Notes: generated from the sequence alone by a model not told the origin. 64,000 bases of DNA from Mastigocoleus testarum BC008 (GCF_001456025.1 NZ_LMTZ01000111.1:34882-98881); one strand, 5' to 3'; shown: positions 18,241 to 29,000, numbered from the stretch's first letter. Numbers and translations: made by a program.

Positions 18241-20343
18241 ATGCTGACTAATCCTTTTGTGACACTGGTGTTGACTGTGTTATTAGCTGCTTTGGGCGGC
18301 TATTTAATTAATCAATTACCCCAAATTCCAGATTTTCGAGGTAATAAAGTTTTAACTTTATGGCTCACATTTGAAGTTACAATTTTAAGTTTAATTGTTA
18401 CTGACTGGAAAGATTTTTTCAGTAAAAGTACTTTATCATTTCAAGTCGCTGCTAAAACTGTTGGTGTCATAGTTTCACTGTTATTTTTTTGGCATGTATC
18501 TCAACTGGGATGGAGAATTTACCAGGCAAGGAAACAAGGTAAGCTCACTAATCAAAATAGTACATCAAATAGTACAAAAATATTAAAAGCCCCGGAAGAT
18601 TGGCGGCGAGAATTGTTAAAAACAATGAAGCATTATGTGGAAACTAGGTTAAATGACTCACTCCACAATCAAGAAATTATTCGGGTGGGAAGGGAGGAAC
18701 AACCAGAAGCAATAGGAAGACAACCTTTAACAACAAATAGCAGCAGTAATACATCTGATTCACGATGGTTACAAGCAAGGCGATTTTTACAAGTTTTTAA
18801 TGGTGGAAGAAGTGAGTTAGATGCAGGTAAACCAATTATCGAAGCTTTTGATAAGTCAGATATTGCAGGTCGGTTACTGATTTTAGGTGAACCTGGTGCT
18901 GGTAAAACTACTTTATTACTGGAATTAGCCAGAGACTTACTTAAACGCGCTCAACAAAATCCAGATTATCCAATTCCAGTATTATTTGAACTTACCAACT
19001 GGAGGGATGACAAACAAGGAATCGGGCAATGGTTGATTGCTGATTTGAAATTTCGCTACAACGTCTCAGCAGAAATCAGTAGTCAGTGGTTATCTGAAAA
19101 TAAATTATTACCTTTGCTGGATGGTTTGGATGAGTTGGGTTTAACCAGACAAAAGCAATGTATTGATAAGATTAATTATTTTTTGCAAAGTCAATCCAGT
19201 TTATTACCTCTAGTTATTTGCTGTCGTAGAGAAGAATATGAGCAAGGTGGGGCGATTTTAAATAATTTGCAGGGTGCAGTTTATTTACAAGCTTTAAATA
19301 AAAAACAAATTAAAAAATATTTGCGACGGGTGGGTTTTCCTAAATTGTGGAAAAACATTCAAAACGATTCAGATGGTTTAGGTCAATTAGCGAAAATACC
19401 TTTATTTTTAAGTTTAATTCCTATTGCTTATCCAGATGGTTTAAATAATACAGTTAACTATTTTAATTCTGAAGATGAACGAAAAAAATATCAAAAAAAT
19501 GTCCGCGAAAATTTGTTTGATGCTTATATAAAAAGAAAGCTAGAAGCACACCACGATGAGAAGGGATATAAAATTGAGGATACCAAGCAATGGTTAATAT
19601 GGTTAGCACAGAAAATGGAGGAGCATAATCTCAAGGAATTTTATATCGAGAAAATGCAGCCGAGTTATTTAAGTAATGAAGTTAGAAAAATACAATATTC
19701 GCTGATTAATGGGCTGGTTTTTGGACTGATTTTTGGGCTGATTAATGGGCTGGATTTTGGACTGACTTTTGGGCTAATTACTCTATTTGAAAGAGAAATT
19801 AATGTTACTGAAACTTTAAAATTAAAACCTAATTTTAAAGTTGGACTGATTTTTGGACTGATTTTTGGGCTGATTAATGGGCTGATTAATGGGCTGGATT
19901 TTGGACTGACTTTTGGACTGATTAATGGGCTGATTTTTGGACTGATTTATGGATTTAAAGGGAAATATTTAAACTATAGAAAATACCTCAATCAAGGGAT
20001 TAAAGAATCTGCAAAAAATACTGTAAAATTTACTTTTATAGTTTCACCTATTTTAATTTCATTTTTGTCAATTATAAGACTGATGGAAGGTGATAAATTA
20101 AGTTTAGAAACTGTTTTCACTCCAGGGTTTTTATTAGCACTTGCTATCGGCATATTTTTTGCCGGACTTCCTGTAATTAAACACTTTTCTCTTCGCCTCA
20201 TCCTCTGGAAAAATCGCTCAATACCTTGGAATTACGCACACTTTCTCACCTACGCTAGCGATCGCAAATTAATCAACAAAGTCGGTGGACGCTTTACATT
20301 TATTCATGCTTTGCTCCAAGAACATTTTGCTCAGATGGAGTAG
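18241..20343 (+). CDS. membrane NACHT NTPase, tandem copy 1
   Basis: A 700-residue protein. Two or three membrane segments lie in the first 95 residues (FVTLVLTVLLAALGGYLI; TFEVTILSLIVTDW; VGVIVSLLFFWHVSQLGW). A linker leads to a NACHT domain from about 210 with Walker A LILGEPGAGKTTLLLEL and Walker B LLPLLDGLDELG. A winged-helix-like region follows. Then comes a striking hydrophobic repeat region (about 485-575: FGLIFGLINGLDFGLTFGL). The C-terminus has further membrane segments and the module RSIPWNYAHFLTYASDRK ... VGGRFTFIHALLQEHFAQM. The last module recurs in copy 2, the kinase fusion at 32586 and a pseudogene at 25151. It is probably a STAND-type sensor on the membrane; a defence role is inferred from the bacterial NACHT family. 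Confidence 0.88.
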   Translation: MLTNPFVTLVLTVLLAALGGYLINQLPQIPDFRGNKVLTLWLTFEVTILSLIVTDWKDFFSKSTLSFQVAAKTVGVIVSLLFFWHVSQLGWRIYQARKQGKLTNQNSTSNSTKILKAPEDWRRELLKTMKHYVETRLNDSLHNQEIIRVGREEQPEAIGRQPLTTNSSSNTSDSRWLQARRFLQVFNGGRSELDAGKPIIEAFDKSDIAGRLLILGEPGAGKTTLLLELARDLLKRAQQNPDYPIPVLFELTNWRDDKQGIGQWLIADLKFRYNVSAEISSQWLSENKLLPLLDGLDELGLTRQKQCIDKINYFLQSQSSLLPLVICCRREEYEQGGAILNNLQGAVYLQALNKKQIKKYLRRVGFPKLWKNIQNDSDGLGQLAKIPLFLSLIPIAYPDGLNNTVNYFNSEDERKKYQKNVRENLFDAYIKRKLEAHHDEKGYKIEDTKQWLIWLAQKMEEHNLKEFYIEKMQPSYLSNEVRKIQYSLINGLVFGLIFGLINGLDFGLTFGLITLFEREINVTETLKLKPNFKVGLIFGLIFGLINGLINGLDFGLTFGLINGLIFGLIYGFKGKYLNYRKYLNQGIKESAKNTVKFTFIVSPILISFLSIIRLMEGDKLSLETVFTPGFLLALAIGIFFAGLPVIKHFSLRLILWKNRSIPWNYAHFLTYASDRKLINKVGGRFTFIHALLQEHFAQME
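19700..19965 (+). repeat. tandem repeats encoding Gly-Leu-Ile membrane motifs
   Basis: Short units such as TTTGGGCTGATTAATGGGC and TTTGGACTG recur many times and encode FGLI/NGL(I/D). A non-repeated block (about 19780-19840) splits two arrays that share longer identical runs, consistent with an internal duplication. Copy 2 lacks this expansion. Confidence 0.85.
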
Positions 20344-20363
20344 AAAAATAGGATTTGGTAAGG

Positions 20364-20444
20364 TCTGGAATTTACTGAGTATGATTTGAAGTTGTAGGGG
20401 AGCAATCATACTCTGATAAGGATTGGAATTTTCTCCAACACATC
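20364..20444 (+). promoter_or_regulatory. conserved 5' leader of the second NACHT gene
   Basis: This is the counterpart of 18150-18240, with the same order of TCTGGAAT, ATGATTTGAAGTT, GGGGAG, TACTCTGATAA and TTTTCTCCAACACATC before ATG. The gap between the two genes is only 101 bp, so copy 2 may also be read from copy 1's promoter. Confidence 0.4.
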
Positions 20445-22496
20445 ATGCTGAACCCTATTTTGAGACTAGTTGTAGCTGGTTTATTCGTTGCTTTAGGTGG
20501 CTACTTAATTAATCATTTACCTGCGATCCCATATTTTCGGGGTAGAAAATTTTTAACTTTATCACTGACATTTGAGATTACAACTTTAAGTTTACTTGTC
20601 AGTGGTTGGAAAGATTTATTCAGTAAAAGTTCTTCATTTCAAGTTACTGCTGGACCTTTCGGTGTCATAGTTTTATTATTGTTTTTTTGGCACATATCCC
20701 AATTGGGATGGAGAATTTACCAAGTATGGAAACTAAGTTATCTTACCCATCAAAATAAGATAAAAGTTCTCAAAACTCCGAAGGATTGGAGACGAGAATT
20801 ATTAAAAGCAATGAAGCGTGATGTGGAATCAAGGTTAAACAACTCACTACAAAATCAAGAAATTATTCGGGTGGGAACCTATATACAACCACACCAAGTA
20901 GGAAGAAAACCATTAGTAAAAAATAATGGGGAAAGTCAGTTGGAGTCAGGTAAACCAATTATCGAAGCTTTTGATAAGTCAGATATTGCAGGTCGGTTAC
21001 TGATTTTAGGTGAACCTGGTGCTGGTAAAACTACTTTATTACTGGAGTTAGCCAGAGACTTACTTGAACGCGCTCAACAAAATCCAGATTATCCAATCCC
21101 AGTATTATTTGAACTTACAAACTGGAGGGATGACAAACAATCGATCGAGGAATGGTTGATTGATGATTTAAAATTTCGCTACAACGTTTCAGAAAAAATC
21201 AGTGGTCAGTGGTTATCTGAAAATAAATTATTACCTTTGTTAGATGGTTTGGATGAATTGGGTTCAACCAGACAGGAAAAATGTATCGATAAAATTAATG
21301 ATTTTTTGCAAAAAAACTCCAATTTATTACCCTTAGTAGTCTGCTGTCGTCGAGAAGAATATGAGCAAGGGGAAAAGATATTAAATTTGCAGGGTGCAGT
21401 TTATTTACAAGCTTTGAGTGAAGGACAGATTAAAGAATATTTGCGACTGGTTGGTGTTCCTAAATTATGGAAAAATCTTCAAAATGATCCACATGGTTTG
21501 GGTGAATTAGCAAAGATACCTTTGTTTTTAAGTTTAATTCCCACTGCTTATCCAGATGGTTTAGAAAATCAACTTAAACGTTTTAATTCTGAAAAGGAAC
21601 GGAAAGAATATCAACTCAAGATTCGCAAAGAATTATTTGATAATTATATTGAAAGGAAGCTAGAAGAACACCACAATCGTAAGGGATATAAACCTGAAAA
21701 TACTAAACGATGGTTGATATGGTTAGCGAAGAAAATGGAAAAGCATAATCTCCAGGAATTTTATCTGGAGAAAATTGAGCCTAGTTATTTAGACAATACT
21801 TTTGAAAAAATACAGTATTTGCTAATTATTTCACTGATTCCTGGGCTAATTTCTGGACTGGTTATTGCAATGAGTTTTTACCGGAATTCCGGTTTGATTG
21901 TTGGGTTGTTTTATGGAGTGGTTTTTGCTCTGATTTATGGTTTTATCTGTCTATATCCAGTCCCAAATGATGCAAAAGAAGCTTTTAAAATAAGTTTTGA
22001 TTTGAAAAGTTGGTTGATTTTTTTACTGATTTCTGGACTGATTATTACACTAATTCCTGGACTGATTCCTATACTAACTTTTGGGCTAATTTTTGTGTTT
22101 AATAAAGGAACAGAATTGGAGGATAGAAAAAATCCAAATCAAGGTATTCAAGAATCTGCCAAAAATATTATAGTTTTGATTTTTATAGTTTTACCTATTG
22201 TAATTTCATTTTTGGCTATAGCAGCAGTACATATACATGGTCAAAACTTGTACGTAACAAGTATTATTATTCGAGAGTTTTTAGGAGTAATTATTTTTGT
22301 TGTAGCTCTTACTGGAATTACCGTTGTACAACATATTTCTCTCCGCATTATCCTCTGGACAAACCGCTCAATCCCCTGGAACTACGCATACTTTCTCACC
22401 TATGCTAGCGATCGCAAATTAATCAACAAAGTGGGGGGTCGATTTACGTTTATTCACACTTTACTCCAAAAACATTTTGCTCAGATGGAGTCATAA
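20445..22496 (+). CDS. membrane NACHT NTPase, tandem copy 2
   Basis: A 683-residue paralogue of the upstream gene with the same layout. It has N-terminal membrane segments (RLVVAGLFVALGGYLI; GVIVLLLFFWHISQLGW) and NACHT with LILGEPGAGKTTLLLEL at about 186-200 and LLPLLDGLDELGS. A membrane-rich C-terminal half lacks copy 1's Gly-Leu repeat, and the protein ends with RSIPWNYAYFLTYASDRK ... GGRFTFIHTLLQKHFAQMES. The NACHT core is nearly identical to copy 1 in long runs, while the linker and the membrane region differ. This suggests duplication followed by divergence of the sensor and membrane parts. The linker is shorter by about 25 residues. Confidence 0.88.
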   Translation: MLNPILRLVVAGLFVALGGYLINHLPAIPYFRGRKFLTLSLTFEITTLSLLVSGWKDLFSKSSSFQVTAGPFGVIVLLLFFWHISQLGWRIYQVWKLSYLTHQNKIKVLKTPKDWRRELLKAMKRDVESRLNNSLQNQEIIRVGTYIQPHQVGRKPLVKNNGESQLESGKPIIEAFDKSDIAGRLLILGEPGAGKTTLLLELARDLLERAQQNPDYPIPVLFELTNWRDDKQSIEEWLIDDLKFRYNVSEKISGQWLSENKLLPLLDGLDELGSTRQEKCIDKINDFLQKNSNLLPLVVCCRREEYEQGEKILNLQGAVYLQALSEGQIKEYLRLVGVPKLWKNLQNDPHGLGELAKIPLFLSLIPTAYPDGLENQLKRFNSEKERKEYQLKIRKELFDNYIERKLEEHHNRKGYKPENTKRWLIWLAKKMEKHNLQEFYLEKIEPSYLDNTFEKIQYLLIISLIPGLISGLVIAMSFYRNSGLIVGLFYGVVFALIYGFICLYPVPNDAKEAFKISFDLKSWLIFLLISGLIITLIPGLIPILTFGLIFVFNKGTELEDRKNPNQGIQESAKNIIVLIFIVLPIVISFLAIAAVHIHGQNLYVTSIIIREFLGVIIFVVALTGITVVQHISLRIILWTNRSIPWNYAYFLTYASDRKLINKVGGRFTFIHTLLQKHFAQMES

Positions 22497-23746
22497 ATAA
22501 AATAGATCAAATATTGGAGTTTTAGAAAAACTAAAAAATATTGCAGACTCACCAATAGAGCTAGGTAAACTAATATTCAAGTCAGAAGTTGCTTTAAAAA
22601 TATACTTATACAACTACTTTTGAAGTGATTATGCTTAATTTAATAATCTTAGTTATAACGTATGAATCAATAAGAACCGAAGGTGATCGTGAGAGAAAAT
22701 AAGAGGATGAAGTTAAACAACGCTTTGCAAGAATTACTGAAATACTTGTATCTACTTTTGTAGTAGTCTTCTTTTTGTCGTAATCAGTTCCTGTTTTTGT
22801 ATCAATCCTACTCTTGTAGTAATGGTTTAGTCGGGATTGTTCTGTTTCAAGCCGAAGAATTTTATACAGGACAAAAGTAATAACAATTTTTAATACCTGT
22901 TTCAATTTGAAAATCATTGTTATCTAATTTACTTTAAATTAGTGATAGTAGCTAAAAAAGGATGCGGTCAAACAAGTGGAACCTTACAGCTGGCTAAGTA
23001 GAAGGCTTGAAAATCACTAACTAATCAATACCAGATTTTTATGCAATAAAAAAAGTATTATTTTTTCTTTCAACTTAAATTCAGTCTTTTGAAAGTCAAA
23101 ATATAATCTTTTGGATCAATAAAATCTATACCTTTAGAAGGATTAGTAAAGCTATTAAGTAATACAAGTGCATATACTTGCTAGCCTAAAACAATATGTT
23201 AAATATGTAACCAGAAATAAATGATATATATCAAAAGGTAGGTAGCCACATCAAATAATGATGATAACTTTTTATCAATCTACTGAGCCATTTTCTATAC
23301 TTTTATCGCCAGCGAAGCAGATTCCCTGTCTTGGTTTAGAGATAAATCATAATTGAGTCCGTTAGGTAGTATTTCTATTTCTTAATAGGTGTATTAGTAT
23401 CATTGGAGCGGAAAACCAAGTTAAGCATTATTGTATGAATAGTAAAAATAACTTACGATACTCAAACCTTTACTTTATTATTAAACAGCTGACTAATAGC
23501 TAAAAAGTTCACCAATTGTAATCCTCAATACAATCTTCACACAATAAAACTTTTAAGCCTAACCCAGTAATAGGTTTAGATGATACTTATGCGCAATTTC
23601 ATAATGTAACTTTTTAGTGTCTTAACGTCATTTATAACTAATCTTGTAAATCTATAAATTAATTATTGTAATAATTGTTTACAATGTTTAGCGGAGTTTT
23701 TGTATCTCTGCAGAGTCGCCTTAAAAGGAAACAGTAATTATTAAGT
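22497..23746. other. 1.25-kb region without a supportable gene
   Basis: AT-rich with frequent stops. A 103-codon minus-strand frame (22606-22917) has no homology I recognise and an odd K/T/S/V composition, so I do not call it. The end nearest 22500-22610 is open on the plus strand for about 35 codons after the NACHT stop and may be decayed coding sequence. The right end should hold the promoter of the 23747 kinase. Confidence 0.5.
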
Positions 23747-25060
23747 ATGTTATCTACTATTTTTATTCCCCATGGACATTGTTATCTTTGGAAAAATGGA
23801 TTGGTTTTGTTACATCTGAGTTCCGATCTCCTAATTGCAATTGCCTATTTTATAATACCAATCATGCTTGTATATTTAGTAGACAAGCGAGAAGATATCC
23901 CTTTTGACTGGATTTTTCTTTGTTTTGGAGCTTTCATTATTTTTTGTGGTATCACTCATCTGATGGAAGTTTGGACGCTTTGGTATCCCAACTACTGGAT
24001 ATCGGGATGTTTAAAAGCTTGTACTGCGGCTATATCTTTATCTACTGCTTTATTATTATTCTATTTGCTGCCTAAACTTCTGGCTATTCCTAATGTTCCT
24101 AAATTGGAAGCACTCAACACCGTTTTAGCGAAAGAAATTAGTGAACGCAAAAAAATAGAAGCGAAATTACAAATTCAAACCCAAGAACTGGAAGAAGCAT
24201 TAGAAAAACTTCAATCTACCCAAGCCCAAATGATTCAAAATGAAAAAATGTCTAGTTTGGGACAGATGGTTGCAGGAGTGGCTCATGAAATCAATAATCC
24301 TGTTAGTTTTATTTATGGGAATATAACTTATGCGAATGAATATGCTCGAGATTTAATAGAATTAGTGGAAATGTATGGAAGACACTATTTTCAGCCACCT
24401 GAAGAAATTAAGAATAAAATTACAGCCATTGAACTAGATTTCCTCAAGCAAGACTTTATAAATTTGCTTGACTCTATGAAAATAGGAGCTAGTCGTATTT
24501 GTGATATTGTTTTGTCATTACGTAACTTTTCCCGTCTTGATGAAGCAGAGTTTAAACAAGTAGATATTCATGAAGGTCTTGATAGCACTCTAATAATTCT
24601 GGAAAATCGCTTAAAAGGTAGATCGGAGAAGTCTAAAATTCAAATAATTAAAGAATACGGTCAAATTCCCTTTGTAGAGTGCTATCCTGGATATTTAAAT
24701 CAAGTATTTCTAAATATTTTAGTTAATGCCATTGATGCCTTTGATTCAGATAATTCACAGAACAATTCAAATGGAGTAAAAAATAAACCTAATCTTATTA
24801 AAATTTCGACTAAAAGAGTTTCAAATAATTTAGTTTTAATCCATATTACTGACAATGGACCTGGAATATCATCAGAAATTCGTCCTAAAATATTCGACCC
24901 TTTCTTTACAACAAAAAAAGTAGGTAAAGGTACAGGTTTGGGATTATCTCTTAGCTACCAAATTATAGTGGATAAACATGATGGAAAATTATTTTGTGAA
25001 TCAACTGATAAACAAGGGACAGAATTTTTTATTGAGATTCCAATTTGCAGAACATTGTAA
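23747..25060 (+). CDS. histidine kinase with ethylene-receptor-type (ETR1-like) sensor domain
   Basis: 437 residues. Three membrane helices at about 20-115 match the ethylene-binding domain of plant ETR1 and cyanobacterial Slr1212. Asp27, Tyr34, Pro38, Cys67 and His71 (FGAFIIFCGITHLMEVW) fall at the ETR1 positions Asp25, Tyr32, Pro36, Cys65 and His69. Cys65 and His69 of ETR1 bind the Cu(I) cofactor. A coiled coil (about 128-165) leads straight to the kinase, with no GAF domain. The His box is GQMVAGVAHEINNPVSFIYGN, and the ATPase has an N box (NILVNAIDAF), DNGPGI and GKGTGLGLSLSYQI. It probably phosphorylates a response regulator encoded elsewhere, as none is adjacent. Ethylene or another small ligand is inferred from conserved residues. 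Confidence 0.88.
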   Translation: MLSTIFIPHGHCYLWKNGLVLLHLSSDLLIAIAYFIIPIMLVYLVDKREDIPFDWIFLCFGAFIIFCGITHLMEVWTLWYPNYWISGCLKACTAAISLSTALLLFYLLPKLLAIPNVPKLEALNTVLAKEISERKKIEAKLQIQTQELEEALEKLQSTQAQMIQNEKMSSLGQMVAGVAHEINNPVSFIYGNITYANEYARDLIELVEMYGRHYFQPPEEIKNKITAIELDFLKQDFINLLDSMKIGASRICDIVLSLRNFSRLDEAEFKQVDIHEGLDSTLIILENRLKGRSEKSKIQIIKEYGQIPFVECYPGYLNQVFLNILVNAIDAFDSDNSQNNSNGVKNKPNLIKISTKRVSNNLVLIHITDNGPGISSEIRPKIFDPFFTTKKVGKGTGLGLSLSYQIIVDKHDGKLFCESTDKQGTEFFIEIPICRTL

Positions 25061-25150
25061 ATAGAAAGTCTTGACGCTCTGCAGTACTTGCTAATTAATA
25101 TTAGCATTTATTATCTAAACTGCTTTACATGCTATTCAAGACTTTATTAT

Positions 25151-25416
25151 CACTTCATCCTCTGGAAAAATAGATCAATCAATAAATACCTTGGAAATAC
25201 GATCGCTTTCTCAGCTATGCTAGCGGTCGCAAATTAATCAACGCAGTTAGGCTGCAAGAGGCGATTAAACGTGCTGGAGGGGTGAGTCGAGCCATTGATA
25301 TTGTTGAACAGGTGGTATCTACAGGGAAGCCTGTAATTTCTTAAGTGGATAAAGTAGGTGGTCGGTTTGCTTTTCTTCATACTTTACTCCAAGAACATTT
25401 TGATCACATGGGGTAA
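25151..25416 (+). pseudogene. remnant of a third NACHT C-terminal module
   Basis: The DNA matches the 3' end of the tandem NACHT genes. CATCCTCTGGAAAAAT is followed by a short duplication or insertion (AATAGATCAATCAATAAATACC), then CTATGCTAGCGGTCGCAAAT and AATCAACGCAGTTAG. After about 95 bp of unrelated sequence the match resumes (GATAAAGTAGGTGGTCGGTT ... CTCCAAGAACATTTTGATCA) and ends at TAA. The insert is open for about 30 codons (QEAIKRAGGVSRAIDIVEQV) and is of unknown origin. The NACHT core is absent, so this is a dead fragment. Confidence 0.8.
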
Positions 25417-25455
25417 ATGTGTTCAAAGCTCGTTAAAATTTACACCTGTAAATAC

Positions 25456-25932
25456 TTAAGGATTTGGTGGTCTGTCATGTTCGCGGGTAAAGAATTTTCG
25501 CCGTAGAATATCGATGAAAAAAATTACTACAAACGCCAAATATGAAAGCAAAATCCATTGATAAGTGTCCCAACTTATCAATAAACCACTGCAAGAAGAG
25601 CGTTGATTAAAAAATAAAAATCTCTGGAAAAAGTTTTGACCACAAGCAAACCCATAATAACCAGCATCACTAACATTGAAGATAATCGCAATAGTTTGGA
25701 TTCCTAAGGTGATATAGGAAATAATTGCAGAGTAGATTACAGTTCTTGAAGCAATGCAAATCAATGTGAGTAAAATCCAAATACCAAGATAAAATGGACC
25801 AATGTATAACAGATATAATACCCACATATAACCACTTGTAGATAGCAAAAATGCTAAAAAACTAGTAATTATATAGACCGTAACATACTGCCAAAATTTT
25901 CCTGATAATACTGTTTTCGGTCGTATATTCAT
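25456..25932 (-). CDS. small four-helix membrane protein of unknown function
   Basis: 158 residues with about four hydrophobic helices (YVTVYIITSFLAFLLSTSGY; VLYLLYIGPFYLGIWILLTL; VIYSAIISYITLGIQTIAII; ILLSYLAFVVIFFIDIL). Two cysteines sit in the loop GYYGFACGQNFFQ ... RSSCSG, perhaps forming a periplasmic disulfide. The C-terminal tail is basic and cytoplasmic (RRKFFTREHDRP). I recognise no family. GAGGAG directly abuts the ATG. It lies just downstream of the RNA-repair cluster on the same strand, but about 90 bp separate them and there is no functional link in sequence. Confidence 0.65.
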   Translation of the reverse strand: MNIRPKTVLSGKFWQYVTVYIITSFLAFLLSTSGYMWVLYLLYIGPFYLGIWILLTLICIASRTVIYSAIISYITLGIQTIAIIFNVSDAGYYGFACGQNFFQRFLFFNQRSSCSGLLISWDTYQWILLSYLAFVVIFFIDILRRKFFTREHDRPPNP

Positions 25933-26019
25933 CTCCTCGCGATTCCTTTTCTGATCGATTGCTACAATAATTTCTCTTCCTTATTCTATGAATATTTATT
26001 ATCCACCAGGAATATAGTT

Positions 26020-29000
26020 TTAACCTGAAACAGTAATACCGGCTAGTTTATAATTTACACCTGAACCATAAAATTTACTAACAAAGCGATCGCAGATTTC
26101 TTCTACTAAACTTAGATTGCAATCAGAAGGAATATTTAAACTCAGTTTGATACATCCAATATTTTGCAGTTCAATATTTTGAAGTATTTCTCTTTGGGTA
26201 TGGGGTCTAACAAAAATACCTAACTGCTCCAACTGAATAACTAAACCGATAATGTGACTTTCTATCAGACTAAAACTATTTTCTAGATTTTCCCGATCGC
26301 GATCGCATATTTCTAATTTAATTAATGTATTGAATTCTAATACATCAGATTCTGAATGTTTGAATCCTGAATTAAAATCGGGTGAATCAAATAACAGATT
26401 CCAGTTTTCATTATGGATTAATGCTTGCTTGCTTAGATCTGCACCTCTAATAAATTCACTGCGTAATATATCTAGCGTCGATTTTGTCACATTACGTGCT
26501 GTATTTTGACAAGGTGAGATGGAGGTAATTATCGGCATCCAGTCTTGAGGTAATCTTACTTTATACTCAAGACGCGCATCTGTTAAAGAAATAGGCTTAC
26601 TCCAATCATGTTGAGCAAGTAGGTTAAAAAAGTTAGAGAGTGATTTATCTAGGGAAATATCGTTATTCCCATAATTAGTGTGATAATTCTGACAACTCCA
26701 AGCAGTTAATAAAGCCCAAGAAAAACCACCCAAGAAGCCACAAGTATTGCTGTATATCCAACGAGATTTAGCCCAAGCTCTGACGGTTCTCAATAATAGA
26801 CGGAAAGATGTAAGTGGTACATGTCTTATTACGGTTTGGATAATTGTATCTGCTTCCCAAGATCCAACTATTGCTTTAAAGCTGGGGGAATCTAGTTTTA
26901 CTTCAAATTGTTTGGGATTGCTTTCTACTATTACAATGTTTGTGCTTTCATCTTCAAGTTTAGATTCAGAATCAGACCCAGAATGATTTTCTACAGATTT
27001 GACTTGAGCATACAGTAAATCTATGGATATCCCTTCCAATCTCAAACGCAATAAGGGAACTCTTGCTTCTGTTACTAATTGAGTTCGCTCGCATAAATCT
27101 TGTAAACGTTGCTCTAGGTTTTTGAGAAAAGTTTCTCCAGTTAAATAAGTAGGAATTTCACATACAGCATCTAAGTCACTTTTAAAAGTTGCGACTCCCA
27201 AGCGTTCCGATCCAAGTAAATGTAAATTTGCTTCAAAACCCAAGCATTCCGTACAAGCTTGCTCAACTATTTCAATAATGGTCTGACGCTGTACTTTTTG
27301 TGCTGATGTGATTTCTGGTTCCAGATGATTTACTAATTTAATCAGTTCGGAATCGGTGCGATACGCTCCGCGTCGGTGCTTGCGTCTATCGCTAGGAAAA
27401 TTAGAATTTTGAGAAGCTTTTTGAATAGATTTGGTTCCTAAAGGAATAATCTGTCTGACTTCAAAAGGTTCATCATTCCGACGACTAATTAATGCGATGG
27501 ACGATACCGTAAAGCTTATTGATTCCCATTCCGGTAATTTCGCAAACGCTTCCGCTGAATTAGAAAACTGTCCCACGCTCAGATGTGGGGTGAAACCAGT
27601 TTTTGATTTTTTGCTTTGTTCGTCACATTGGGGAAACAAAGTTTGCAATGCTGTCTGTAATTCCTGTAATGCTTCCTTGGGTCGAGTTTGGGGACGTAAC
27701 CAAGCGGTACAACTTTTACGATGGGTAAATGTTTGGAAACTATCTAAAGTAACTGTAAAAGGTTCTAAATTAGCAACTATGGGAGCAATTATTTCTCCAG
27801 CATCTACAAAATATAACTCTGGTAAAAAACCGTAAATTAAGTTGATATGCGACATCCATCGTTTATATCTTGGATCATGAAAATATCTAACATTTTGAAT
27901 TTCAGCTAGAACCTCCTCAGGTGGAATTATGACTATAGCGCTTCTGTAAGTCGGTGAAATAGACTTTAAAGAATTAGACTTTGGAGAAATAGATTTTAAA
28001 TCTTGTTTCTTTTCATCTAGCAAGCAACTATTAATATCGATTTCTGCACGCATACCAAAGTGGTCGGAGGGATAAATATTAGTACCTGTGATAGGTTCGC
28101 AAGCAAATAAATTGATTGAATGTGCAGAAAATTTACGATCCACCGAGTGTAATAAAATCCGATCAAACCTTGCTGCTTCTCCTTCCAGACTCATCAACTC
28201 CGCTAAAGGGTTGTGTTGAGGGTCGAAAGTATATCCTAATTGTTCGGGATGTAATTCTTCCCATAGGTCGGTAAAATCATAGAGATCTAATATCTCCTGT
28301 AGTTGTTTACCTCTAGTGTTAAAATCACCAACAATTAAACTATCTCCCGGTTGATTTTGAAGATATTTCAGCAAGGTATTTAGCTGATATTTTCTTTTCT
28401 CCGCTGCATTTTGGGCGCGGTCACTAGTTAAATGTACCACTCCAACTTGTAATATTTCACCATTAATTTTGTAAGTACCGACCATCAACCTTTTATGGAT
28501 GGAGAATCGATGTTCTACCAAGGTAAATGGTAGACGGGACATCAACAAGTTACCTGATGGTTTGACATTTTCCCCATCAATTGACTCAGAAACATAATAA
28601 TCATTACGTACCCAAGTTTCCGATAAAAGTAACTTTAGAAAATTTGGTGTAGCTTCTTGAATCGCGATGATGTCTGCATCAGATTTCCTCAAATGCTGGA
28701 AAATTGCTGGTATTCGTTTCGCTGTTTGAATTTTCTCTGCTTCATACTGGTCGTGGAGAACATTGAAGCTAACAACGTTCAAACTTTTCAATCTTACTGA
28801 CTCTGGATCTTGATTAACCTCTTCCCAAACCGACTGATTATATTTGTAAATGCTCTTATGAACGAACTTTACAATATCAGTTTCTAATGATTTTTGCGAG
28901 TTCAATGATTTTTTATAACTCATTGATTTCTGAGAATAGGAATTATCTTGATCGTTCCAAGCATTTTCCGGTAATTGCTTAGCAGCGAACAAATCTAAAT

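Noticed and set aside
22606..22917. 103-codon minus-strand open frame
   Set aside because: No recognisable family, odd Lys/Thr/Val/Ser composition, and it lies in AT-rich DNA with no convincing ribosome-binding site. Left as an uncharacterised gap.
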